Translations under genes and position numbers: made by a program | Shown here: piece by piece, positions 26,481 through 34,806 of the stretch | How positions within the stretch are numbered: position 1 is the first letter of the stretch | Layout: every line of letters starts with the position of its first letter | Notes under the pieces: generated by a model | What the model saw: only the letters and a program-made list of their open reading frames with translations | What the model was told of the DNA's origin: nothing | Databases searched by the model: none | NCBI RefSeq assembly: GCF_014197795.1 | Contig: NZ_JACIGI010000003.1 | Location: forward strand, 167,136 to 231,135 | Source: Roseospira goensis | GTDB lineage: Bacteria; Pseudomonadota; Alphaproteobacteria; Rhodospirillales; Rhodospirillaceae | DNA: 64,000 nucleotides | Direction of reading: 5' to 3'

Positions 26481-26939
26481 TCAGGACAGGCCACGACGCT
26501 CCATGACACGTTTGCGCGCGGCCCCGCTGTCCTTGTCGTCCACATAAAGTAGGCCGCTCAGGCGTCGCATCAAGTTTGACTCGTAGTCGTGAACCACGCC
26601 GTCTGCGTACACGACATCCCAGAGCATTTCGAGCAACTCGACCCGCTGGTCGTAGGTGAAGGCATCCTTGAGGATGCGCGAGGGACCGTAGAGTTCGATC
26701 CGGTCCGGCTGCGCCGCCGCCGCATCGCGCATCAGCAGCTCGGCGTCGGACGGCGACAGCGCAAACCGCGTCTCCAGCAGCTCGCGGATGCGGTGGCGTT
26801 CGGCCTCGTCGACCGCACCGTCCATCAGGGCAGCCTCGGTCAACAGCAGGGCCGCGGCGAACTGGATCTCGTCGCGGGGATGCGCGCCCTCGGTGATCGC
26901 GCCGTCACCGAACAGGATCTTGCGGAGTGAGTCCAACAT
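26481..26939 (-). CDS. TerB-like (tellurite-resistance/DjlA N-terminal) protein
   Basis: 152 residues, all-helical and acidic. Central region has the two-fold TerB pattern: FAAALLLTEAALMDGAVDEAERHRI and LLEMLWDVVYADGVVHDYE, with Asp and Glu at the metal-binding positions. Cytoplasmic, no signal. Function outside the family is unknown; TerB-fold proteins link membrane stress and metal sensing. Single gene, divergent from the DUF938 gene (143-bp gap) and upstream of fdxA. Confidence 0.85.
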   Translation of the reverse strand: MLDSLRKILFGDGAITEGAHPRDEIQFAAALLLTEAALMDGAVDEAERHRIRELLETRFALSPSDAELLMRDAAAAQPDRIELYGPSRILKDAFTYDQRVELLEMLWDVVYADGVVHDYESNLMRRLSGLLYVDDKDSGAARKRVMERRGLS

Positions 26940-27082
26940 GTGTCGTGGGATCGCCCGTCTCTGGGGTTGTCATGGGCTGAACGGGGCGACACTTAACCAT
27001 CCATGGCCGGCCCCCGCAAGCCCGTTCGTGCACCCGCGAAGGCCCGCCAGCGCCCCACGCCCTCAACAACAGGCCCGCGCCG

Positions 27083-27790
27083 ATGGCATCTCCCACCCCC
27101 AGGCCGCCTCAGAGCGTGCATCAGACCGACGATCCCGCCGCCGCAGCCCCGGTGGTCGCGCCGGGCGGCCCGGGCGACCGACTGCACGCCCCGGCCACGG
27201 CGCGCAACCGCGACGCCATTCGGGCGGTGTTGACCCGCGTCCTGCCAGCGGAGGGCACCCTGCTGGAAGTCGCCTGCGGCTCGGGCGAGCACGCCGCCCA
27301 CCTGGCGCCCGCCCTGCCCGGCTGGCGCTGGCGCCCGACCGAGGCCGATCCCGTCAGCGCGCGCGGCGCCGCCACCCTGCTGGCCGACACCGGCCCGGAC
27401 ACCGTCGAGCCGGTGCGCCTGTTCGACGTCCGCACCCGACCGTGGCCGGACCCGATCACGCGCGGCGTGACCGCCATCCTGGCCATCAATCTGATCCACA
27501 TCGCGCCGTGGGCGGTCGCGGAGGCGCTGCTGGCCGGGGCCGGCCACACTCTGCCGCCGGGCGGCCTGCTCTATCTTTATGGGGCCTTCATGGTCGACGG
27601 CCGCCACACCGCGCCGAGCAATGACGCGTTCGACCGCAGCCTGCGGGCGCAGGAGTCGTCATGGGGCGTGCGCGACCTGACCGACGTCGTGGCGGCGGCC
27701 CGGCGCCACGGCCTCACGCTGAGCGAGACGGTGTCAATGCCGGCGAACAATCTGTCCGTGGTGTTCACCCGCACCGACGGGAGCGCCTAG
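27083..27790 (+). CDS. DUF938 methyltransferase-like protein
   Basis: 235 residues. DUF938 family: RLHAPATARNRDAIRAVL, then LLEVACGSGEHAAHLAPALPG in place of a SAM loop, NLIHIAPWAVAEALLAGA and a C-terminal FMVDGRHTAPSNDAFDRSLR. The first 30 residues are Pro/Ala-rich and probably disordered. The enzymatic role is unknown. Its stop codon, TAG 27788-27790, is the first trinucleotide of the 137-bp element, so the insertion (or an exact junction) fixes the C-terminus. Confidence 0.85.
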   Translation: MASPTPRPPQSVHQTDDPAAAAPVVAPGGPGDRLHAPATARNRDAIRAVLTRVLPAEGTLLEVACGSGEHAAHLAPALPGWRWRPTEADPVSARGAATLLADTGPDTVEPVRLFDVRTRPWPDPITRGVTAILAINLIHIAPWAVAEALLAGAGHTLPPGGLLYLYGAFMVDGRHTAPSNDAFDRSLRAQESSWGVRDLTDVVAAARRHGLTLSETVSMPANNLSVVFTRTDGSA

Positions 27791-27924
27791 AGCGGAACGC
27801 CCGAATACGGACTCGCATGGTGATTTCGAATTCAGGCGTTCCGCTCTGAAACCAACAGATCGCGCCGAGTCACGCTCGAAATCGGCCCCACCCCGGTGGT
27901 TCCGATTTCGAGCGATCGGCGCTA
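27788..27924 (-). repeat. 137-bp bipartite palindromic dispersed element, copy 2 (inverted)
   Basis: Reverse complement of copy 1 with four differences. Its two terminal TAG trinucleotides are the stop codons of the genes on either side: 27788-27790 on the plus strand for DUF938, and 27924-27922 on the minus strand for the S4 protein. It fills the whole convergent gap, whose two hairpins may also end transcription. Confidence 0.95.
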
Positions 27925-28311
27925 ACCCTCGTCACCGCTCCGGCCGCGCAGCCGGTCCATCGCGCGCCGATCGCGCTTGGTCGGCCGGCCGCTGCCCGCG
28001 GCGCGCAGCAGGGTCGGGGCCATCACCGGATCGTGCAGCCGCTCCGGCGGCGCCGTCTCCTCGTACAGCGCCTGCGCCTCCGGCGCGGGGCCACGCCGCG
28101 TGCCCAGGGCCACCACGCGCACCCGCCGCCGGTACGGCCCCAGGATCAGCTCCAGGTCGTCGCCCGGGCGCACGGCGACGCTGGCCTTGGCGACCGGGGT
28201 TCCGTTCAGCCGGACGTGACCGCCGGTACACAGCGCCTGGGCCAGCCCCCGCGTCTTGCGGAAGCGGGCATGCCACAGCCACTTGTCGAGCCGCAGGGTC
28301 TCGTCCGCCAT
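27922..28311 (-). CDS. S4-domain RNA-binding protein (Hsp15-like)
   Basis: 129 residues from ATG 28311, which shares a base with the helicase stop (TGATG); a GTG one codon earlier is possible. The S4 domain occupies about 8-70: LRLDKWLWHARFRKTRGLAQ, GGHVRLNGTPVAKAS, VRPGDDLEL. The C-terminus is basic (RPTKRDRRAMDRLRGR). Hsp15-like proteins rescue stalled 50S subunits carrying peptidyl-tRNA. Coupled to the helicase, a pairing common in alphaproteobacteria. The stop is the terminal TAG of the repeat element. Confidence 0.9.
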   Translation of the reverse strand: MADETLRLDKWLWHARFRKTRGLAQALCTGGHVRLNGTPVAKASVAVRPGDDLELILGPYRRRVRVVALGTRRGPAPEAQALYEETAPPERLHDPVMAPTLLRAAGSGRPTKRDRRAMDRLRGRSGDEG

Positions 28312-30878
28312 CACGCCCGGGCCTTTTCCGCCAGCACCGCGAACGGCGAGTCCGCCGCCCGCGCCTGCCCGGCCGCCACCCGGCGCCGGCGCTCCGCCGC
28401 CGTCTCCGGCCGGCCCTTGGGACGGGCCTTGCGCCCGCCGCGGTCGGCGCGCAGGCGCACCGCCCCGGCGTCATCCCGCCAGGTGCGGAAGCCGAGAGCG
28501 CGGCACAGGCCCTCCGCCTCCTCCACCGAGACCCCCAGCATCGGCGGCAGCGCCGCGGGCAGCGCGGCCGCCTCCGCACCGCGGCCGGCCTCGCGCACCG
28601 CCTGACGCAGGCCGGCAGCGAAGCGTTCCAACATGTCCGCGCGCACCACGCGGCCCGCCAGCAGGCGATAGCCCAGAACCCGATAGTATACCTCGGCCAC
28701 CGCCGGATCCGCCGGCGCGGCCGCCGCCTCGACCCGAAACGACACCCGCCCAGCGGGCGCCGCCGGCGGCGGCAGCGCCCCCACGCTGGCCGCCCACAGC
28801 AGCGCCCGCAGCCGCTGCGACGACGGCTTCAGCAGGGGCGGCATGAACACGCTCTCGACCCCGAGCCGGATGTGTAGGCGCGCCAGCGCCTTGCGGTCGG
28901 CCCGGGTCAGCGTCCCGAGTTGGTCCGCCACCGCGGCGCGCGGCACCGTGCCCAGCGCCTCGGTGACCTGGTAGGCGATGCCCCGCGCGGCCCCCGACAG
29001 GGCCTCGGCCCGGTGCGTCGCCAGCAGCGGCGCCAGTTCGCGCCTCACCAGCCGCTCCAGCCAGGCCGCCAGGCGGCCCCGCACCCGCTGCGCCCGCTCG
29101 CCCGCCAGCAGGTCGTTGGCCGGCAGCTCGACGGCCGGCCGCAACGGTGCCGGCCCGCGTCCGAGCCGGGCGACGGCCACGCCCTGCCAGTGGATGGCGC
29201 CGTCGTCGGCCAGCGCGAAGGCGGCGTCGTCGGCGGTCTCCAGAGCGACGATGCGGCGCCCGATCTCGCCGTGCAGGGCCTTCAGCGCCGCGTTCAGCAC
29301 CGCGCGGTCGCCACGCCCACCGCCCCCTCGCTCGGGCGTGAACGTGAACCCCTCCAGGCGACCGACGAACTGGTCCTCGACCCGCACCCCGCCGGTCCGG
29401 TCCACCACCGCGGTCAGCGCCTCGCGATCGTGCAGTTTGCGCATCAGCACGGCGGTGCGGCGGTCGACGAAGCGCTGCGTCAGGCGCTCGTGCATGGCGT
29501 CCGACAGGCGGTCCTCGATCGCCCGGGTGCGCGCCCGCCAGTGCTCGGCATCCGACAGCCAGTCGTTCTGATGCGCCACGTAGGTCCAGACACGGATGCT
29601 GGCGATGCGGTCGGTGAGGGTGTGGATGTCGCCGTCCACGCTGTCCAGGCGCTTGACGTGCCCGGCGATCCAGTCCGGCGGCAGGCGGCCGGCGCGGCTG
29701 GTCAGGTGGCGGTAGATCTGCCCTTGCAGACGGATGTGGGACTGCTCGTGGATCTTGCGGAAATCGGGCACCCGGCAGACGTCCCACAGCAGCGCCACGG
29801 CCTCACGCCCGCGCGCCAGGGCGCGGATGTCGTCCTCGCGCGTCAACGCCTCCAGCGCCGTCTGGTCGGGCGCGTCACGGGTGCGGCGCAAGACGTCGAG
29901 GCCGGCCGGAGCGTTCAGGCTGTTGTGAAGCGCGGCGACGGAGGAGAAGTCGAGCGCGCCGTTGCGCCACTGGATCGTGCGCACGGTCTGGAACTGGTGG
30001 CCTTCGACCCGGTCCACCAACTCGGTCGGCAGCGGCCCGACGTCGGCGGTGGTGCCGAAGGTGCCGTCGGTCATGTAGCGCCCGGCGCGGCCGGCGATCT
30101 GCGCCACCTCGCTGCTGCGCAAGGCGCGCTGGCGGGTGCCGTCGAACTTCTCCATCGCGGCGAAGGCCACATGGTCCACGTCCATGTTCAGGCCCATGCC
30201 GATGGCGTCGGTGGCGACCAGATAGTCCACCTCGCCGCCCTGATACAGCGCCACCTGGGCGTTGCGGGTGCGCGGGCTCAGCGCCCCCATCACCACCGCC
30301 GCGCCGCCCCGCTGGCGGCGCACCAGTTCGGCGATGGCGTACACGTCGCCGGCCGAGAACGCCACGATGGCGCTGCGCCGCGGCAGCCGCGTCAGCTTGC
30401 GCGGTCCGGTATAGGTCAGGCGCGAGAAGCGCGGCCGGGTCTCGAACAGGCAGTCCGGCAGCAACCGGCGCAACAGCGGCTCCATGGTCGCCGCGCCCAG
30501 GAACAGGGTCTCCTCGCGCCCACGGGCGTGCAGCAGGCGGTCGGTGAAGACATGACCGCGCTCCGGATCGGCGCAGAGCTGAATCTCGTCGATGGCGAGG
30601 AAGTCGACCGGCCGGCCGACCGGCATGCTTTCGACCGTGCAGATGAAGTAGCTCGCACCGGGCGGCAGGATCTTTTCCTCGCCCGTGATGAGCGCCACCT
30701 TGGCGGCGCCCTTGGCGCGCGCCACCCGCTCGTAGTTCTCCCGCGCCAACAGCCGCAGCGGGAATCCCATCATTCCAGACGGGTAGCCGAGCATGCGCTC
30801 GACCGCCAGATAGGTCTTGCCGGTGTTGGTCGGGCCGAGCACGGCCCAGACCCGCGAGCGATCGGTCAGGGCGGTCAT
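28311..30878 (-). CDS. SUV3-like superfamily II RNA helicase
   Basis: 855 residues from ATG 30878. Walker A GPTNTGKT is at 15-22, followed by GMMGFPLRLLARENYER (motif Ia), the DEAD-like AIDEIQL box, GAATMEP (SAT-like motif III), LVATDAIGMGLNMD (motif V) and QIAGRAGR (motif VI). This set matches mitochondrial SUV3 and its alphaproteobacterial relatives, which unwind RNA for degradation. The long C-terminal half has no clear motif. Overlaps the S4 gene; downstream of a short HPF gene (134 bp). Confidence 0.93.
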   Translation of the reverse strand: MTALTDRSRVWAVLGPTNTGKTYLAVERMLGYPSGMMGFPLRLLARENYERVARAKGAAKVALITGEEKILPPGASYFICTVESMPVGRPVDFLAIDEIQLCADPERGHVFTDRLLHARGREETLFLGAATMEPLLRRLLPDCLFETRPRFSRLTYTGPRKLTRLPRRSAIVAFSAGDVYAIAELVRRQRGGAAVVMGALSPRTRNAQVALYQGGEVDYLVATDAIGMGLNMDVDHVAFAAMEKFDGTRQRALRSSEVAQIAGRAGRYMTDGTFGTTADVGPLPTELVDRVEGHQFQTVRTIQWRNGALDFSSVAALHNSLNAPAGLDVLRRTRDAPDQTALEALTREDDIRALARGREAVALLWDVCRVPDFRKIHEQSHIRLQGQIYRHLTSRAGRLPPDWIAGHVKRLDSVDGDIHTLTDRIASIRVWTYVAHQNDWLSDAEHWRARTRAIEDRLSDAMHERLTQRFVDRRTAVLMRKLHDREALTAVVDRTGGVRVEDQFVGRLEGFTFTPERGGGGRGDRAVLNAALKALHGEIGRRIVALETADDAAFALADDGAIHWQGVAVARLGRGPAPLRPAVELPANDLLAGERAQRVRGRLAAWLERLVRRELAPLLATHRAEALSGAARGIAYQVTEALGTVPRAAVADQLGTLTRADRKALARLHIRLGVESVFMPPLLKPSSQRLRALLWAASVGALPPPAAPAGRVSFRVEAAAAPADPAVAEVYYRVLGYRLLAGRVVRADMLERFAAGLRQAVREAGRGAEAAALPAALPPMLGVSVEEAEGLCRALGFRTWRDDAGAVRLRADRGGRKARPKGRPETAAERRRRVAAGQARAADSPFAVLAEKARA

Positions 30879-30903
30879 AACGCTCCCGAGGATGGGACGG
30901 CCG

Positions 30904-30924
30904 CCCAGGCTTGGCAAGCCTGGG
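30904..30924. repeat. perfect 10-bp-arm hairpin upstream of the helicase gene
   Basis: CCCAGGCTTG, one central G, and CAAGCCTGGG, then a degenerate third arm (CTTGGCAAG). Between hpf and the helicase, both minus strand; could end the hpf transcript but lacks a T-run. Confidence 0.7.
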
Positions 30925-31012
30925 CTTGGCAAGACAGGGCTTGGAGAGGCCGCGCGGTGGGCCGACCCGGCGCCGGTCGACGACCGTCCCCCTCGAGACG
31001 CGTGGTCGGCCG

Positions 31013-31354
31013 TCAGCCGACCTTGCTGCGCTCGGCGTAATCCTTCACGCGTCGCTCCATGCTCGAGAAGCTGTCGCGCAGTGCCACGCCAATGTCTTCA
31101 TGCGCCTTCGGGTCCTTGGGGCTCCGCCGCACCACCAGCTCGTCGCCGGGCACCTTGCAGGTGATGGTGATGTGATACGGCTCACCCTTTCGGTGGAGCG
31201 GCGAATCGTTCTTGTGATGCACCTCGATCACCACCCGGCAGCTGGTGATGCGATCGCAGAACTGCTCCAGCTTGTCGACCTTCTCCCGCACGCGCGTCTC
31301 GACGGCGTCGGAGTGGTCCAGGCCGTGGAATGCGATCTGCAGAGGAATTGGCAT
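31013..31354 (-). CDS. short hibernation-promoting factor / RaiA family protein
   Basis: 113 residues from ATG 31354 (GGGAG 7 nt upstream). RaiA/HPF fold: IAFHGLDHSDAVETRVREKVDKLEQF, then VVIEVHHKND and YHITITCKVPGDELVVRR. The family binds the 30S A/P-site channel and blocks translation in dormant cells. It lacks the C-terminal dimerisation domain of the long HPF usual in alphaproteobacteria, so it may be a second, short paralogue. Divergent from htpG. Confidence 0.88.
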   Translation of the reverse strand: MPIPLQIAFHGLDHSDAVETRVREKVDKLEQFCDRITSCRVVIEVHHKNDSPLHRKGEPYHITITCKVPGDELVVRRSPKDPKAHEDIGVALRDSFSSMERRVKDYAERSKVG

Positions 31355-31709
31355 CGAAATCTCCCACTCACCGTTTCGGCGTGTCTCGCCGGAGGGGACG
31401 GTCTGCGTCCGCCCTCCGGAGACGCCGCCCGCGCGCGTTTCCACGCCCGGCGTGTTCGGCGTCCGGATCCGATGATGACCGATTTTGGACAGTCAGCATA
31501 CCCGTGTTCCGCCCGCGAACCGTGCGCCAGCGACACCGCCCGGGGGATCACCCCCATCGGACCCGACGACGGGGTTGCGTGGCCGGCGCCCCCGGCACAT
31601 ATGAACGCGCCGAAGCGGCGCTGGCCCGGCGGGGACGGGTTGGGCCGCGACCGGGGGGCGCTCGCCTTCGGTCATCGACGGAACACCGAGAGACAGGGGT
31701 CACCCCTCC
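31355..31709. other. divergent region between hpf and htpG
   Basis: 355 bp without a convincing gene. Should hold both promoters. I looked for a heat-shock (RpoH) promoter before htpG and saw no good -35/-10 pair. Confidence 0.5.
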
Positions 31710-33614
31710 ATGACGATCGAGAAGACGGAAGAACGGCTGTCCTTCCAGGCCGAAGTGACCAAGCTGCTGGATATCGTCGTCCACTCGCTCTATTCGGATC
31801 GCCAGATCTTCCTGCGCGAGTTGATCTCCAACGCCTCCGACGCCTGCGACAAGCTGCGCTACGAAGCCCTGACCAACCCCGGCCTGCGTGAGGACGCCGG
31901 GGCGTTCCGCATCACGCTTCGTGTCGATGCCGAGGCCCGCACCATCGAGGTTGCGGACAACGGCATCGGCATGAACCGCGACGAGTTGATCGACAACCTC
32001 GGCACCATCGCGCGCTCGGGCACCGAGGCGTTCATGCAGCAGCTCGCCGCCAGCGACCGCAAGGGCGACGCCAGCCTGATCGGGCAGTTCGGCGTCGGCT
32101 TTTACTCGTCGTTCATGGTGGCCGAGCGGGTGGAGGTGTTCAGCCGCCGCGCCGGCGAGCCCCAGGGCTGGCACTGGGCCAGCGACGGCGGCGGCGCCTT
32201 CACGATTGGCGAGGCCGAGGTCGCCCAGCCGGGCACGCGCATCGTCCTGCACCTGCGTGAGGACGCCAAGGAGTTCCTGGAGACCTGGCGCCTGACGTCC
32301 ACCGTCAAGACCTATTCCGACCACATCGCCATTCCGGTCGTCCTGCTCGGCACCGACGACGAGGGTCAGCCCACGGAGGAGACCCTGAATGCGGCCTCGG
32401 CGCTGTGGACGCGGCCGCGGTCGGAGATCACCGACGAGCAGTACAAGGAGTTCTACCACCACGTCGCGCACGCCTTCGACGACCCCTGGCATACCCTGCA
32501 CTTCAAGGCCGAAGGCGCGATCGAGTACACCGGCCTGCTGTTCATCCCGTCGCAGAAGCCGTTCGATCTGTTCCAGCCGGAGCGCAAGACCCACGTCAAG
32601 CTGTACGTCAACCGGGTCTTCATCACGGACGACGCCCCCGACGTCCTGCCCTCCTACCTGCGCTTCGTACGCGGCATCGTGGATTCCAGCGATCTGCCGC
32701 TGAACGTCAGCCGCGAGATGCTTCAGCACAACCCGGTGCTGCGCAAGATCCAGGGCGGCCTGGTCAAGCGGCTGCTGGGCGACCTGAAAAAGCGTGCCGA
32801 GGCCGCCGACGATTACGCCACCTTCTGGGAGGCCTTCGGCCCGGTGCTCAAGGAGGGCATCTACGAGGACTTCGAGCGGCGCAGCGATCTGCTGGAACTG
32901 GCCCGCTTCCGCTCCTCGACCACCGAGGGCTGGGTCTCGCTGGCCGACTACGCGGCCCGCATGAAGACGGGGCAGGAGGCCATCTACTATATCACCGGCG
33001 ACGACCCCGAGGTGCTGAAGCGCTCGCCGCAGCTCGAAGGCTTCCGCGCCAAGGGGGTGGAGGTGCTGCTGCTGACCGATCCGGTGGACGAATTCTGGAT
33101 CAACGCGGTGCCCAGCTACCAGGACACGCCGCTGAAGTCCGCCGCCGCCGGCGCCACCGGCCTGGAGGCGGTCACCGATGCCGAGGCCGAGACGGAGGCG
33201 GCCCCCAAGGACGAGACCGCGCCGGCCGATCAGATCGAGGCCCTGACCACGGCCCTCAAGGCCGCCCTGGGCGATGCGGTCAAGGAGGTGCGCCCCTCCT
33301 CGCGTCTCAAGGAAAGCGCCGTCTGCCTGGTCTCCGAGGAAGGCGACATGAGCCTGCATCTGGAACGCATGCTCAAGCAGGCCGGCCAGGACATGGGCCG
33401 CAAGAGCACCCGGATCATGGAGGTCAACCCGTCGCATCCGCTCATCAAGGGCATGGCCGCGCGCGCGGCGGCCGGCGGCGGCGACACGGCCGAGCACATG
33501 GCCGACCTGGCGCAACTCCTGCTGGATCAGGCGCTGATCGTCGAGGGCGAGGCGCCGAGCGACCCGGTCGCGTTCGCGCGCCGTCTCAGCGCCGTGATGG
33601 CCGGGACGGTGTAA
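31710..33614 (+). CDS. htpG: Hsp90-family molecular chaperone
   Basis: 634 residues, standard HtpG length. ATP-dependent chaperone for stress-damaged and specific client proteins, cytoplasmic. GHKL ATPase signatures: FLRELISNASDACDKLRY (Asn and Asp for Mg-ATP), DNGIGMNRDELIDNLGTIARSG, IGQFGVGFYSSFMVA. Middle-domain markers EYTGLLFIPS, LYVNRVFI and LNVSREMLQ are also present. A short acidic linker (about 490-520, EAETEAAPKDETAP) precedes the dimerisation domain. Transcribed alone. Confidence 0.97.
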   Translation: MTIEKTEERLSFQAEVTKLLDIVVHSLYSDRQIFLRELISNASDACDKLRYEALTNPGLREDAGAFRITLRVDAEARTIEVADNGIGMNRDELIDNLGTIARSGTEAFMQQLAASDRKGDASLIGQFGVGFYSSFMVAERVEVFSRRAGEPQGWHWASDGGGAFTIGEAEVAQPGTRIVLHLREDAKEFLETWRLTSTVKTYSDHIAIPVVLLGTDDEGQPTEETLNAASALWTRPRSEITDEQYKEFYHHVAHAFDDPWHTLHFKAEGAIEYTGLLFIPSQKPFDLFQPERKTHVKLYVNRVFITDDAPDVLPSYLRFVRGIVDSSDLPLNVSREMLQHNPVLRKIQGGLVKRLLGDLKKRAEAADDYATFWEAFGPVLKEGIYEDFERRSDLLELARFRSSTTEGWVSLADYAARMKTGQEAIYYITGDDPEVLKRSPQLEGFRAKGVEVLLLTDPVDEFWINAVPSYQDTPLKSAAAGATGLEAVTDAEAETEAAPKDETAPADQIEALTTALKAALGDAVKEVRPSSRLKESAVCLVSEEGDMSLHLERMLKQAGQDMGRKSTRIMEVNPSHPLIKGMAARAAAGGGDTAEHMADLAQLLLDQALIVEGEAPSDPVAFARRLSAVMAGTV

Positions 33615-33800
33615 CCGCCCACCCCACCCGTCCAGCGACCGACGCCAAGAGCCGGGCGCGCGGCCTCCACGGGGCGCGCGTCCGGTCCGGACCCCACGGG
33701 TCCAAGTCCTCCGGACCCGACGGGTCCAAGTCCAAGGCCCGCCCTGGCTCCCCCTCACACGGTGGGCGGATCCAGGGCGCTCGTTTCAGGGGACGTTGCC

Positions 33801-33848
33801 GGTCACCGGGTCACCGGGTCACCGGGTCGCCAGGTCGTCAGGTCGAGG
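33801..33848. repeat. 8-nt tandem repeat, six units
   Basis: GGTCACCG three times, then GGTCGCCA, GGTCGTCA and GGTCGAGG (units at 33801, 33809, 33817, 33825, 33833, 33841). Extends into the last codons of the small gene at 33838. Confidence 0.85.
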
Positions 33849-34239
33849 GGTCGTCGCCCGCTCGGTCGGCCGCACCGGCCCTGCCATCGGACTCAGGGCC
33901 GGCCTCTTGGCCGAGCAATCGCTCGGCATCATGCAGCAGCGATTGCAGCGAGGCCATGGCGACCCCGTCGCGCCGCATCATGGTGTGGACGATCGGCTCG
34001 TTCAGCACGTCCACCAGCGCCGGCTCGGCATTGCCGGCGAAGGTCTCCACGTCATGACGGGCCGTCCCGCGGGCCGGCACGGCCGCATTGGCCGCCGTCG
34101 GCCCGTCGCCCGCGGAGCGGGTGACGCCCACGGCCTTGGGCGCGACCGTCGCACCCTGGACCGCCGGGTTCTGGTGGCTCGGGCGGTGCGCAACCGTCCG
34201 CTGCATGGCACCCGTCTTCATGGCTCCCGCCTTTGTCAT
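33838..34239 (-). CDS. small protein of unknown function
   Basis: 133 residues, ATG 34239 preceded by AGGGAAG. N-terminus MTKAGAMKTGAMQRTV is basic, the middle (about 25-75) Ala/Gly-rich, and residues 76-115 form one amphipathic helical block (DVLNEPIVHTMMRRDGVAMA, LLHDAERLLGQ). No signal peptide or membrane segment. I do not recognise the family. Support for expression: a candidate promoter at 34373-34402. The C-terminal codons lie in an 8-nt tandem repeat, so the end may vary between strains. Confidence 0.55.
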   Translation of the reverse strand: MTKAGAMKTGAMQRTVAHRPSHQNPAVQGATVAPKAVGVTRSAGDGPTAANAAVPARGTARHDVETFAGNAEPALVDVLNEPIVHTMMRRDGVAMASLQSLLHDAERLLGQEAGPESDGRAGAADRAGDDPST

Positions 34240-34806
34240 GAACGTGTCTTCCCTGTCGTCCGTCAGGTTCGGTTCTTCATCCCTTGGAAGGACTCCCTTG
34301 GAAGGAGTGAACCATCTTTCGAACGAACGTGTTTTCTGCTCGTCTTCGCCAGGTTCGGCGTACGCAGTGTGGGTAGTATGCCTGACTGTCGAAAAAGTGC
34401 AAGAATAAGCGGACGAAAGTCCCGGTTAGGATGAGGCCCACGGAGCCTTGCCTCCATGGCGCGCCGCCGCCGCACCAGCATGGGTGACGCATTCCCGGCG
34501 GGACCCGCGCCATGAATCCGACCGTTCCGGTTCGTCTTCGACCGCCGGCGCGCTGGTCAAGACCCCGGTCGCACCGATCCGCGTCAGCATCACGGACCGC
34601 CCGGATGGTGCCGAAGATGCACAGGATCGCGTCACCTGGTTCGAGGCCATGGACCACACCGCGTGCGCATCGCGCGCATTCGAGTCCCTGCACATCCACC
34701 CTGAGCGTTTTGCGGTTGCCCCAGCGCGCTGGCGGGGCTTATGGGAGGAGCCAGCCGGTGCGCCGGCCCCGATCGCCCTCCCCTCCTGTCGCAAGGCCCC
34801 CCGCTC
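34240..34806. other. 567-bp gap between the small gene and the EamA gene
   Basis: Contains a 14-nt direct duplication (CCTTGGAAGGA twice at about 34280-34310) and the promoter at 34373-34402. The rest, 34430-34806, shows no convincing gene on either strand. Confidence 0.45.
34373..34402 (-). promoter_or_regulatory. candidate sigma-70 promoter for the small gene
   Basis: Minus strand TTGCAC, 18-nt spacer, TACTAC, in a locally A/T-rich patch (CTTATTC just upstream). About 133 nt before ATG 34239. Confidence 0.45.

Noticed and set aside
31355-31709. Heat-shock promoter in front of htpG
   Set aside because: CCCCAT-like sequence present at about 31552 but no CTTGAA-type element at the right distance.
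34277-34699. Minus-strand 140-codon frame upstream of the EamA gene
   Set aside because: Composition is not protein-like and it covers the promoter candidate of the small gene.
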